Source: DASYUM01 sp036001225
Lineage (GTDB): Bacteria; Methylomirabilota; Methylomirabilia; Rokubacteriales; DASRDR01
Length of the DNA stretch: 23,181 bases
Assembly (NCBI GenBank): GCA_036001225.1
Contig: DASYUM010000238.1
Location: 1-23,181, forward strand
Direction of reading: 5' to 3'
Shown here piece after piece: positions 15,447 through 23,028 of this stretch; the first letter of the stretch is position 1, and each line of letters starts with the position of its first letter. A program made the translations under genes and the position numbers. The notes under the pieces are model-generated. The model searched no databases, was not told the origin of the DNA, and saw only the letters and a program-made list of their open reading frames with translations.

Positions 15447-16267
15447 CGCGCGCGGACCGCCGCCGCGCCCTCGGCCAGCACTTCCTCGCGGACCCGGTCG
15501 TGGCCGAGCGGATCGTCGACGCCGTCGCCTCCACGCCGGCCGACTTGGTCTGCGAGATCGGGGCGGGGGAAGGTATCCTGACGACGTTCCTCGCCGCCCG
15601 AGCCGGCCACCTGGTCGCGCTGGAGATCGATCCGCCGCTGTACGCGCGTCTCCTTCGACTGAAGGCGGCCTGGCCCGAGCTCGACGTCCAGCTCGCCGAT
15701 GCGCGGACCTTCCCGTACGAGAGCCTCCGAGAGCGGTGGCCGGCAGCCCGAGGGGTCCTCATCGTGGGCAACCTCCCCTACAGCGCCTCGAAGCCGATCC
15801 TGCTCCGCGTCTGGGAGGCCCGGGCGGCCCTCGACCAGGCCACGCTCATGCTCCAGTGGGAGGTGGCCGAGCGGCTGGTGGCCCCTCCCGGCGGCAAGGC
15901 CTACGGGATCCTCTCGGTCTTCTGGCAGACCTGGGCCGACGTGGTTCTGCTCTTTCGCGTGCCACCGACCGCATTCCGCCCGCCCCCGGCCGTCGAGTCG
16001 GCGGTGGTCCAGGCCACCTTTCGGCCCGCACCCCGGGTGCCAGTCGAAGATCCGGCCACCTTCGTCCGGGTGGTGAAGGCGGGCTTCGCCCAGCGCCGGA
16101 AGACTCTGGCCAACGCCCTGCGGGCTGGCTTTCCCCGGTTGGGCGCGGCGGGCATCGCCGCCCGGCTGGAGCGGGCGGGTCTGGACGGCCGCCGCCGGGC
16201 CGAAACGCTGAACCTTCAGGAATTCGCGCGCTTGGCTGAGTCTTTCGCTGGCCCGGAGGGCGCGTGA
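15443..16267 (+). CDS. rsmA: 16S rRNA (adenine1518/1519-N6)-dimethyltransferase
   Basis: The KsgA/RsmA methyltransferase dimethylates the two adjacent adenines of helix 45 late in 30S assembly, using S-adenosylmethionine. The 274 residues show LGQHFLADPVVAERIVDAV near the N terminus, CEIGAGEGILT (E38, SAM-binding motif I), LVALEID (motif II) and VGNLPYSASKPIL (N110-Y113, the NLPY catalytic motif IV). The C-terminal helical part has FAQRRKTLANAL, usual for the family. The GTG start overlaps the coaE stop and rnj follows after 16 nt. The length is normal. Confidence 0.95.
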   Translation: MTRADRRRALGQHFLADPVVAERIVDAVASTPADLVCEIGAGEGILTTFLAARAGHLVALEIDPPLYARLLRLKAAWPELDVQLADARTFPYESLRERWPAARGVLIVGNLPYSASKPILLRVWEARAALDQATLMLQWEVAERLVAPPGGKAYGILSVFWQTWADVVLLFRVPPTAFRPPPAVESAVVQATFRPAPRVPVEDPATFVRVVKAGFAQRRKTLANALRAGFPRLGAAGIAARLERAGLDGRRRAETLNLQEFARLAESFAGPEGA

Positions 16268-16283
16268 TAGGATACCGGCAGCG

Positions 16284-17990
16284 ATGTCGGATCCCGCCGA
16301 TTCCGTCGGCGCCCCGCTGTCCGAGGACGCCATCGAACCCGCCGTCCGCGTCACCCCCCTCGGGGGCCTCGGGGAGATCGGCCTCAACATGCTCCTCCTC
16401 GAGTCGGGGGACGACCTCCTGGCCATCGACTGCGGGCTCATGTTCCCGGACGACGAGATGCTCGGGATCGACTACGTGATCCCGGACTTCTCGTACCTTC
16501 TCGCCAAGCGCACCCGGCTCCGCGGGGTCATCCTCACCCACGGCCACGAGGATCACATCGGCGCCCTGCCCTACCTGCTGCGGGACGTGGACGTCCCGGT
16601 CTACGGACCCCGCATCGCGCTCGCGCTGGCCACCGAGCGGCTGCGCGAGCACGGGCTGGCCGAGCGAGCCCGTCTGGTGCCGATCGAGCCGCGACGCCCG
16701 TTCGACCTCGGCAGCTTCCGGATCGAGCCGGTCCGGGTCACCCACTCGATCGTGGACGGCGTCGGCTACGCCATCGACACGCCGGTGGGGACCTTCCTCC
16801 ACACCGGCGACTTCAAGTTCGACCCGAGCCCGATCGACGGTGAACGCTCCGACTACCATCGGCTGGCCGAGCTGGGCGAGCGGGGCGTCCTCTGCCTCAT
16901 GGCCGACTCGACGAACGTCGACCGGTCCGGCGCCACGCCCTCGGAGCGGGAGGTCGGCCGGCACCTGGCCGAGCCCTTCCGGAAGGCCGGCGGGCGGATC
17001 ATCATCGCGACCTTCGCGTCCCACATCCACCGGATCCAGCAGGTGCTGGATCTGTCGGCGGCGGCCGGGCGCCGGGTCGCGCTCCTCGGCCGGAGCATGG
17101 AGCAGAGCGTCCGCATCGCGGCCGAGCTGGGCTACCTCCGGGTCCCCGAGGGCACGCTGCTCCCGCTCGAGGAGCTGGCGGCGCTGCCGGCCTACCGCCA
17201 GGTGTTCCTGTCGACCGGGAGCCAGGGCGAGCCGAACTCCGCGATGGCGCTGCTGGCGGCCGAGGAGCACAAGTACGTCCAGGTCGCCGACGGGGACCTC
17301 GTCATCCTCTCGGCCCGCATCATTCCCGGCCACGAGCGCACCATCACCCGGCTCGTGAACCAGCTCCTGCGGCTGGGGGCGGAGGTGCTGTGGGAGCCGG
17401 TGGCCTTCGTCCACGTCTCCGGCCACGCCTCCCAGGAAGAGCTCCGCCTCATGCTGAACCTCGTCCGCCCGACGTCCTTCATCCCGGTCCACGGCGAGTA
17501 CCGGCACCTGCTCGCGCACGGCCGGCTCGCTCGCGACGCCGGGGTCTCCGAGGACCGGGTCTTCGTGATCGAGGACGGGCAGGGCGTCGAGTTCACCAAG
17601 ACGGCCGGGCGCCTGCTCAAGGGCATCCCGGTCGGGCGGGTCCTGGTGGACGGCAAAGGGATCGGGGACGTCGGCACGGTGGTGCTGCGCGACCGCCAGC
17701 TGCTGGCCCAGGACGGCATGGTCGTGGTGGCGGTGACCGTGGATCGCGGCACCGGCGAGATCATCGCCGGGCCCGAGATCGCCTCCCGAGGCTGGGTCTA
17801 CGAGCGGGAGTCGGAGGCGGTCCTCGAGGAAGCCAAGACGGTCCTCCGCGAGGCGCTGGCCGCGCGGGTCGGTGAGGAGCCGATGCCGCGCGACGTCCTC
17901 CAATCGCTCCTCCGCGGCACGCTCCGGCGCTTCATCACCCAGCGCTATGACCGGAAACCGATTGTGCTCCCGATCATCCTGGAAGCCTGA
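16284..17990 (+). CDS. rnj: Ribonuclease J
   Basis: A metallo-beta-lactamase/beta-CASP nuclease for RNA processing and decay, with endonuclease and 5'-3' exonuclease activity in the family. The 568 residues begin with VRVTPLGGLGEIGLNMLLLE; the two-metal motif is LTHGHEDHIG (H86, H88, D90, H91). HTGDFKFDPSPIDG and MADSTN follow, then the beta-CASP region (GRSMEQSVRIAAELGYL, STGSQGEPNSAMALL) and HVSGHASQEELRLM with IPVHGEYRH. The C-terminal domain (EEAKTVLREALAARV) is present. Start ATG 16284 has a weak AGGA 11 nt upstream. The repeat element at 17992 begins 1 nt after its stop, and CCTGAG at the end of the gene recurs beyond that element. Confidence 0.95.
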   Translation: MSDPADSVGAPLSEDAIEPAVRVTPLGGLGEIGLNMLLLESGDDLLAIDCGLMFPDDEMLGIDYVIPDFSYLLAKRTRLRGVILTHGHEDHIGALPYLLRDVDVPVYGPRIALALATERLREHGLAERARLVPIEPRRPFDLGSFRIEPVRVTHSIVDGVGYAIDTPVGTFLHTGDFKFDPSPIDGERSDYHRLAELGERGVLCLMADSTNVDRSGATPSEREVGRHLAEPFRKAGGRIIIATFASHIHRIQQVLDLSAAAGRRVALLGRSMEQSVRIAAELGYLRVPEGTLLPLEELAALPAYRQVFLSTGSQGEPNSAMALLAAEEHKYVQVADGDLVILSARIIPGHERTITRLVNQLLRLGAEVLWEPVAFVHVSGHASQEELRLMLNLVRPTSFIPVHGEYRHLLAHGRLARDAGVSEDRVFVIEDGQGVEFTKTAGRLLKGIPVGRVLVDGKGIGDVGTVVLRDRQLLAQDGMVVVAVTVDRGTGEIIAGPEIASRGWVYERESEAVLEEAKTVLREALAARVGEEPMPRDVLQSLLRGTLRRFITQRYDRKPIVLPIILEA

Positions 17991-17991
17991 G

Positions 17992-18226
17992 CCGTGCCGA
18001 TACCCGTCGCATCCCGGCGTCCTCGGTCGTCGGCGCGCCTCAACTTCGGGTGGCGCGCCCCGAACGGCGGGGCCCCAGCCCCGCGACGTCCGGTGGCGCG
18101 CGGGCGCGGCATACGCCTCGGCGCGCTTTTCCTGGTACCGCGCCTCGGACGGCGGGGCCCCAGCCCCGCGACGTCCTGCGGCGCGCCTCCTCCCTGCGTC
18201 CTAGGGCTGCTCGGGTCTCGGCCCGG
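17992..18226 (+). repeat. Repeat family copy R3: two GC-hairpin units, flanked by short direct repeats
   Basis: A 235-bp element between rnj and ftsK. The left terminal repeat CCGTGCCGATACCCG (17992-18006) and the right CGGGTCTCGGCCCGG (18212-18226) are inverted with respect to each other, with two mismatches. The hairpin cores GCGGGGC-CCCA-GCCCCGC lie at 18067-18084 and 18152-18169, 85 bp apart. The right arm (CTGCGTCC, AGGGCTGCTCGGGTC) matches the copy at 23029. CCTGAG, which includes the rnj stop codon, ends immediately before the element and is found again 1 nt after it (18228-18233). The matches extend as CCTGAGCC. This looks like a target-site duplication. Confidence 0.85.
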
Positions 18227-18245
18227 CCCTGAGCCCGTGTAGTCG

Positions 18246-20447
18246 ATGGCGAAGGCGCGAGCCAAGACGCCCCCCAAGATCGCGCCCCACTGGGTGCGGG
18301 AGGCCGAGGGCGTCGTCGTTCTCGGGATCGCCGCCTACGCCGCGGCCGCGCTGGTCTCCTACGATCCCGCGCTCCACTGGCTCGACCAGGAAGGGCAGGT
18401 CGGGGTGGTGGGCCTCTGGATCGGCTGGGCGGTCTTCACCGCCGTCGGCTACGCCGGCTACCTGGTCCCGCTGGCGCTCGCCGGCTGGGCGCTCTCCGCG
18501 ATCCTCCGCCCGACCGCGGCCGGGCGACTCTCGGCCGTGGCCGGGCTGGGCCTCGGCCTGGTCGGCCTCACCGGCCTGCTGGCGCGCGCCTCCGGGCCGA
18601 GTGGCGGCGTCTGGCTTCACCGGGGCGGCCTCGTCGGCCGCGCGGTCAGCGCGGCCCTCCGCCAGACCCTGGGCGACCTCGGCAGCGTCCTCGTCCTCCT
18701 GACCGTCCTCGCCGTCGCCGGGCTTTGCCTCACCCAGCTCTCGTATGCCGGCCTCGGACGCCGACTCGCCGGGCCGCTGGCGCGGCTGTTCCGTCGCACG
18801 CGTCCGGCCGCCACGGTGGCTCCCGTCGTGACGGGGGCCGCCCGGGCCGAGGAGCCGCCACCCCCGGCGATCGCGCTCGCCCTCGAGTCGGCCCCGCCCC
18901 GCCGGGCGGCGCCCGTCTCGGCCGCCGTCCTCGCCCCGGGGCCGACCGAGCGGCCCAAGAGCCGGGGGGGCGAGCGCGGGCTCGCCTGGCAGGAAACCTT
19001 CGACTTCGCCCGGGCCGGCCAGACCTTTCAGTTGCCGCCGATCGGGCTCCTCAAGGCCCTGCCGACGAGCGAGCGGCGGTGGACGCGCGAGGAGCTCGCC
19101 CAGAACGCGGACCTGTTGCGGAAACGGCTGGAGGAATTCGGGGTCAGCGGCCGCATCGTGCAAGTGAACCCCGGGCCCGTCATCACCGGCTACGAGTTCG
19201 AGCCCGCGCCCGGGGTCAAGGTCAACCAGGTGGTGAACCTGGCCGACGACCTGGCGTTGGCCATGAAAGCGGGCGCCGTGCGCGTCTTCGGCCCGGTGCC
19301 GGGGCGGGGCACGGTGGCGATCGAGGTCCCGAACCCCGAGCCGTCCACTGTCTACCTCCGCGAGATCCTGGTCGCCCGGGAGTTCACCGAGTCCAAGGCC
19401 CCGCTCGTCCTCGCGCTCGGCAAGGACACCATCGGCCAGCCCTACGTCGCCGACCTGGCGGCGATGCCGCACCTGTTGATCGCCGGGGCGACCGGGGCCG
19501 GCAAGTCGGCCGGCATCAACGCCATGATCTGCTCGATCCTCTACCGCTGCCCGCCCGCCGACGTGCGCTTCCTCCTCATCGACCCCAAGCGGCTGGAGCT
19601 GGGGATGTACGACGGGATCCCGCACCTGCTGGCCCCGGTGGTGACCGATCCCAAGGAGGCGGCAGCCCGGCTTCGCTGGATCGTCGGCCGGATGGACGAG
19701 CGCTACAAGCTGCTGGCCGCCAAGTCGGTCCGCAACATCGAGGGCTACAACCGCGAGGTCGCCCCCGAGGCGCGGCTCCCTTACTGGATCGTCATCGTGG
19801 ACGAGCTGGCCGATCTCATGATGGTGTCGGCCGGTGAGGTGGAGACCTCGCTGGCCCGCCTGGCCCAGATCGCTCGCGCGGTCGGGATCCACTTGATGAT
19901 CGCGACCCAGCGCCCCTCGGTGGACGTCATCACCGGCCTCATCAAGGCGAACTTCCCAGCGCGCATCGCCTTCCAGGTCGCCTCCAAAGTGGACTCCCGG
20001 ACGATCCTCGACCAAAACGGCGCCGAGCAGCTGCTCGGCCGGGGCGACATGCTCTTCGTGCCACCCGGGTCGTCGCGGCCGGTCCGGATCCACGGGGCGT
20101 GGGTCGCCGAGGGCGAGGTGCGGGAGATCGTGGCCTTCCTCCGCAAGCAGGGGCAGGCCGTCTACGAGGAGGGGCTTCTCCAGCCGGTGAAGGAGCCGGT
20201 CGCGGGCGAGGCCACCGCGGAGGCGGAGCGGGACGAGATCTACTGGCGGGCGGTGGAGCTGGTCGTCAGCCAGCGGCAGGCCTCGATCAGCTACATCCAG
20301 CGGCGGCTCGGCCTCGGCTACCCGAAGGCGGCCCGCTTCATCGACCTCATGGAGCACGATCGGATCATCGGCCCCGGTGATGGGGCCAAGCCTCGCCAGA
20401 TCCTGGTCGGGCCGGAGTATCTGGCGCGGCGCTCCGCGCCTCGCTAG
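18246..20447 (+). CDS. ftsK: DNA translocase FtsK/SpoIIIE
   Basis: A septum-anchored hexameric DNA pump that clears chromosome ends and dimers during division. The 733 residues contain four N-terminal membrane segments (about 20-170: VVVLGIAAYAAAALVSY, WIGWAVFTAVGYAGYLVPLAL and others) and a short Pro/Ala-rich linker (about 175-240), much shorter than in E. coli. The motor follows, with Walker A GATGAGKS (K420) and Walker B VIVDELAD (D519, E520), and then a C-terminal winged-helix gamma domain (SISYIQRRLGLGYPKAARFIDLMEHDRIIGP) that reads KOPS-like sites. Start ATG 18246 has no clear ribosome-binding site and sits just after the repeat element. Downstream is the hairpin at 20452. Confidence 0.94.
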   Translation: MAKARAKTPPKIAPHWVREAEGVVVLGIAAYAAAALVSYDPALHWLDQEGQVGVVGLWIGWAVFTAVGYAGYLVPLALAGWALSAILRPTAAGRLSAVAGLGLGLVGLTGLLARASGPSGGVWLHRGGLVGRAVSAALRQTLGDLGSVLVLLTVLAVAGLCLTQLSYAGLGRRLAGPLARLFRRTRPAATVAPVVTGAARAEEPPPPAIALALESAPPRRAAPVSAAVLAPGPTERPKSRGGERGLAWQETFDFARAGQTFQLPPIGLLKALPTSERRWTREELAQNADLLRKRLEEFGVSGRIVQVNPGPVITGYEFEPAPGVKVNQVVNLADDLALAMKAGAVRVFGPVPGRGTVAIEVPNPEPSTVYLREILVAREFTESKAPLVLALGKDTIGQPYVADLAAMPHLLIAGATGAGKSAGINAMICSILYRCPPADVRFLLIDPKRLELGMYDGIPHLLAPVVTDPKEAAARLRWIVGRMDERYKLLAAKSVRNIEGYNREVAPEARLPYWIVIVDELADLMMVSAGEVETSLARLAQIARAVGIHLMIATQRPSVDVITGLIKANFPARIAFQVASKVDSRTILDQNGAEQLLGRGDMLFVPPGSSRPVRIHGAWVAEGEVREIVAFLRKQGQAVYEEGLLQPVKEPVAGEATAEAERDEIYWRAVELVVSQRQASISYIQRRLGLGYPKAARFIDLMEHDRIIGPGDGAKPRQILVGPEYLARRSAPR

Positions 20448-20451
20448 ATTG

Positions 20452-20480
20452 TCGGAGGGGGCCTCAACGGCCCCCTCCGA
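20452..20480 (+). terminator. Strong hairpin after ftsK
   Basis: TCGGAGGGGGCC and GGCCCCCTCCGA form a perfect 12-bp stem with a TCAAC loop, 4 nt after the ftsK stop. No T-run follows, so termination may be factor-assisted, or the hairpin may protect the 3' end. A second stem (GCGGCGGC-GAA-GCCGCCGC) is at 20502-20520. Nothing else is seen between 20521 and 20600. Confidence 0.6.
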
Positions 20481-20600
20481 GGCCTCCCCCAGGATAAGGA
20501 TGCGGCGGCGAAGCCGCCGCTGGGAGTGGACCATCAATCGCGCGGCGTACGGCTCTGCGTTGCGCGCGGTTATTCCGAGAGGCTCGCAGGCGCCCAGCGG

Positions 20601-20638
20601 AAAGAAAGAGACGCGCGACCCCGATCGGGGCCGCGCGT
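20601..20638 (-). terminator. Rho-independent terminator for the minus-strand gene
   Basis: On the minus strand, ACGCGCGGCCCC and GGGGTCGCGCGT pair over 12 positions with one mismatch (arms 20627-20638 and 20611-20622, loop GATC). They are followed by CTCTTTCTTT (complement of 20601-20610). It lies about 25 nt after the stop of the gene at 20663. Confidence 0.75.
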
Positions 20639-20662
20639 CGTTCTCGGTCTGAAGAGCTCGCG

Positions 20663-21220
20663 CTAGGACGCCCGGCGGCGCCGCTCGCGCTCGATCTCCG
20701 ACTCGTAGGTCCCGAGGGGCGGCTCACCCACGCGCCGGGTCTCGACCCGCGTGTCGGTGACCACCTCCTCGCGCTCGCGCCGCCCGCTCATCGCGATCAG
20801 CGCGACGATGATCGCCACCAGCACGACCCCGAGAACCACGGCTGCGGTCGGGCTGAGGCCGAAGATCGTCGTGCGTTCGGTCCGCTCGACGCTCCCGGGA
20901 GTTTCCGGGGCCGGCGTGACGGTCGCGCCGGGCTTATCCTGCGGCGCGGGCGTCGCCGGCTGGTCCTGGGCGGTCGTTCCCGGAGCCTTGTCGCCCGGGG
21001 CCGGCAGAGTGGTTCCCGCCGGCGGGGTCGCCGGCGAGGACGACGCGGGCTGGTCGGTGGACGACTTCGGGGCGCTGCCGCTGTCCGAGCCGGGCGCGGT
21101 CGACGAGGCCCCGGGCTGGGTCTCGGACGCGGGGGGCGCGCTGGTCTGCGCCGCCACCCCCAGCGCGAGGGCCAGCGTCAGGATCAGGCTGAGCAGTACG
21201 GCTGTCCGCTTCATTGGCAT
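20663..21220 (-). CDS. Predicted exported, membrane-anchored Pro/Ala/Thr-rich protein, function unknown
   Basis: 185 residues that I do not recognise. MPMKRTAVLLSLILTLALALGVAAQT looks like a signal peptide cut after AQ or AA. A low-complexity stretch of about 90 residues rich in Pro, Ala, Ser, Thr, Gln and Asp follows. A membrane segment (SPTAAVVLGVVLVAIIVALIAM, about residues 125-147) is followed by a charged tail (SGRREREEV..., ending ERERRRRAS). This predicts a periplasmic or extracellular disordered arm anchored in the inner membrane. Start ATG 21220 has AAGGAGG (21233-21227) 6 nt upstream; ATG 21214 is a weaker alternative. It is expressed alone, from a sigma-54-like promoter at 21262-21247, and ends at a good terminator. 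It lies between ftsK and lolA, facing against them. Confidence 0.7.
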   Translation of the reverse strand: MPMKRTAVLLSLILTLALALGVAAQTSAPPASETQPGASSTAPGSDSGSAPKSSTDQPASSSPATPPAGTTLPAPGDKAPGTTAQDQPATPAPQDKPGATVTPAPETPGSVERTERTTIFGLSPTAAVVLGVVLVAIIVALIAMSGRREREEVVTDTRVETRRVGEPPLGTYESEIERERRRRAS

Positions 21221-21246
21221 GGGCCACCTCCTTCCCGCGGTGGTGC

Positions 21247-21262
21247 AGCAATGCGAGTGCCA
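21247..21262 (-). promoter_or_regulatory. Sigma-54 (RpoN) type -24/-12 promoter
   Basis: The minus strand reads TGGCACTCGCATTGCT, matching the TGGCAC-N5-TTGCW consensus with the exact 5-base gap. The predicted transcription start is near 21236, leaving a 16-nt leader that contains AAGGAGG before ATG 21220. That fit supports the site. An activator would be required; none is encoded in the window. Confidence 0.65.
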
Positions 21263-21331
21263 GCACTCGGGTCGCAGCGGCGCACGTTTGGCGGGCACTG
21301 TTCCCGCCCTGAGGGGCCGACACCGCATTGC
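21254..21331. promoter_or_regulatory. Cluster of inverted repeats in the divergent intergenic region
   Basis: The 308 bases between the divergent genes (21221-21528) hold several inverted repeats. CGAGTGC-CA-GCACTCG (21254-21269) overlaps the -24 element. GGCGGG-N7-CCCGCC lies at 21290-21308. GCAATGCG (21248-21255) is mirrored by CGCATTGC (21324-21331). They could be binding sites for a repressor or a sigma-54 activator, which is inference. Nothing else is seen between 21335 and 21470. Confidence 0.4.
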
Positions 21332-21474
21332 AGTCGTACACGATCGGCCATGCGCTGACGCTGGGCGTTCGGGCTCAGCCGACCCGCCGGGCCCCCACCC
21401 TGAGGGACGCCCCGTGAGCGTTGGCACGCGGCCGCCGTGTCGGCGACGTTGCGCACCCGGGGGCGGCGGCCGGG

Positions 21475-21504
21475 TTGACAGCCAGGGGTCGTCTCGGGAA
21501 TGAT
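21475..21504 (+). promoter_or_regulatory. Sigma-70 type promoter for the small Cys/His protein and lolA
   Basis: A perfect TTGACA (21475-21480) is followed after 18 bp by AATGAT (21499-21504), 4 of 6 matches to the -10 consensus. The spacing is the same as in the glgA promoter. Transcription would begin near 21511, 18 nt before ATG 21529. Confidence 0.5.
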
Positions 21505-21528
21505 GAAGGGGCACGTGACGGATCAGTG

Positions 21529-21861
21529 ATGAAGCTCAGCGAGTTTCTGCGGACCAACGAGCGACGGCAGGCGTTCGGTGCCCTCACCGACGGGGACAGC
21601 GCCTGCGCGGTCGCGCAGATCTTCGAGCAGGCGTTCGGCGTGGGCGTGGATCGGGTCGGGATCACCCGGGAGAGCCAGCTCCTCCGCTCGGTGCTGCGGG
21701 CCTACCGGGTGGAGATCCCGGCGCGGCGCGAGACGTGCCGGAAGTGCCACCTGCCGTTTCAGCTCCCCGACGAGCTGTCCGGCTACCTGATCCACCTCAA
21801 CGATGCCCACCTGGCGCCCAAGCACCTCATCATCGAGGCACTCGAAGAGCTGGGCCTCTGA
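21529..21861 (+). CDS. Small Cys/His protein, possible zinc site, function unknown
   Basis: 110 residues. I choose ATG 21529 (MKLSEFLRTNERRQAFGAL) because it follows the promoter at 21475-21504; the open frame upstream would cross that promoter. GTG 21526 is an alternative. The C-terminal half has C70-R-K-C73-H74 and then H89, H94 and H99 (CRKCHLPF..., LIHLNDAHL), spaced like a metal-binding knuckle of the CxxC...HxxxxH kind. The N-terminal half includes CAVAQIFEQAFGVGVDRVGITRESQLLRSVLRAY. No membrane segment or signal peptide is present. I cannot assign a family. It overlaps lolA by 59 nt and is probably co-transcribed with lolA and the YajQ-family gene. Confidence 0.7.
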   Translation: MKLSEFLRTNERRQAFGALTDGDSACAVAQIFEQAFGVGVDRVGITRESQLLRSVLRAYRVEIPARRETCRKCHLPFQLPDELSGYLIHLNDAHLAPKHLIIEALEELGL

Positions 21862-22528
21862 GGCCCTCGCCGCCGCCCGGCGGCTCGGTCTCCTCGTCCT
21901 CCTCGCCGTTCCCGGGCTGGTCACGGCTGCCGGCGCGCCCCCTGCGCTCGACGAGGCCGTTCACCGTCTGGAGGCGACCTACCAGGGGATCCGCGACCTC
22001 CAGGCGAGCTTCCAGCAGGCGAGCTTCAACCGCACCCTGAACCAGACCCTGGAGGCGAAGGGGACCCTCTACCTGAAGAAGCCGGGGAAGCTGCGCTGGG
22101 AGTACACGGCGCCGACGCCGCAGGAGATCGTCTCCGACGGCAAGAAGCTCTGGGTCTACACGCCGGAGCTGAAGCAGGTCAACGTCACCGACGCTCCCAG
22201 CGCCCTGGCCGGGCCGGCGGGCAGCTTCCTCCAGGGACTCGGCCAGGTGCGCGAGCACTTCGCGGTCCGCTTCCTGAACCCGGCCCAGCCCACCGATCCC
22301 GACGGGTTGCTCGTGCTCGACCTCACCCCCAAGCGGTCGGAGCCCATGCTGGCCCGGCTCGTGCTCTCGGTGGACCGGACGAGCGGGCTGGTCCGCAAGG
22401 CCGTCGTCTACGACGAGCTGGGAAACACGGTCACGGTGCGCTTCCTCGACATGAAGGTGAACCCCGGCCTGGCCGACAAGCTGTTCGTGTTCACGCCGCC
22501 GCCGGGCGTGGCGGTGATCAAGCAATAA
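21803..22528 (+). CDS. lolA: Outer-membrane lipoprotein carrier protein LolA
   Basis: A periplasmic chaperone that takes lipoproteins released by LolCDE and hands them to the outer membrane. The 241-residue precursor has a hydrophobic export segment (LGLLVLLAVPGLVTAAGA) preceded by arginines. The mature part shows LEATYQGIRDLQASFQQASFN, GTLYLKKPGKLRWEYTAP, DGKKLWVYTPELKQVNV, ARLVLSVDRTSGLVRKAVVYDELGNTVTVRF and DKLFVFTPPPGV, all typical of LolA. The only conventional start codon in frame is ATG 21803, inside the upstream gene, which makes the region before the hydrophobic core unusually long (about 27 residues). A later non-standard start is possible. It joins the next gene by TAATG. ftsK followed by lolA is a common order in Gram-negative bacteria; here two genes lie between them. 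Confidence 0.88.
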   Translation: MPTWRPSTSSSRHSKSWASEALAAARRLGLLVLLAVPGLVTAAGAPPALDEAVHRLEATYQGIRDLQASFQQASFNRTLNQTLEAKGTLYLKKPGKLRWEYTAPTPQEIVSDGKKLWVYTPELKQVNVTDAPSALAGPAGSFLQGLGQVREHFAVRFLNPAQPTDPDGLLVLDLTPKRSEPMLARLVLSVDRTSGLVRKAVVYDELGNTVTVRFLDMKVNPGLADKLFVFTPPPGVAVIKQ

Positions 22529-23028
22529 TGGCGAAGGGCGACAACTCGTTCGACGTGGCCTGCAAGGTGGACCCTCAGGCGGTGGCCGACGCGGTCCACC
22601 AGACGAGCCGCGAGATCCAGACCCGCTACGACCTCAAGCAGACCAAGAGCCAGGTGAGCGTCGACAAGGACGCCATCACCGTCCTCGCCGACAACGACTA
22701 CGTTCTCCGGCAGGTCATCGACCTGCTCCAGTCGAAGCTCCACCGCCGCGGCGTGCCGCTCAAGGCGCTCGACTACGGCAAGGTGGAGGCGGCATCCGGA
22801 GGCGCCGCCCGCCAGCGGATCGCCATCCAGCAGGGAATCCCGATGGAGAAAGCCAAGGAGATCGTCCGGCTCATCAAGGACACCAAGCTCAGGGTCCAGG
22901 CCCAGATCATGGACGATCAGGTCCGCGTCTTCGGCAAGAACAAGGACGACCTCCAGGCGGTGATCAAGCTGCTCCGCGAGCGGGACCTGGGGATCGAGAC
23001 CCAGTTCACCAACTACCGCTCGGAGTGA
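22528..23028 (+). CDS. YajQ family cyclic di-GMP-binding protein (UPF0234)
   Basis: 166 residues spanning the whole family: MAKGDNSFDVACKVDPQAVADAV, REIQTRYDLKQTKSQV, ALDYGKVEAASGGAARQRI, GIPMEKAKEIVRLIKDTKLRVQAQIMDDQVRVFGKNKDDLQAVI and LGIETQFTNYRSE. YajQ proteins have two ferredoxin-like folds, bind nucleotides including cyclic di-GMP, and in some species act with a transcription factor. The role here is unknown. The ATG overlaps the lolA stop by one base, so the two are coupled. The stop is followed at once by repeat element R4. Confidence 0.92.
   Translation: MAKGDNSFDVACKVDPQAVADAVHQTSREIQTRYDLKQTKSQVSVDKDAITVLADNDYVLRQVIDLLQSKLHRRGVPLKALDYGKVEAASGGAARQRIAIQQGIPMEKAKEIVRLIKDTKLRVQAQIMDDQVRVFGKNKDDLQAVIKLLRERDLGIETQFTNYRSE

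Noticed and set aside
21254..21269. CIRCE heat-shock operator (GCACTC/GAGTGC arms)
   Set aside because: The arms are in the opposite order and only 2 bp apart, whereas CIRCE is GCACTC-N9-GAGTGC.
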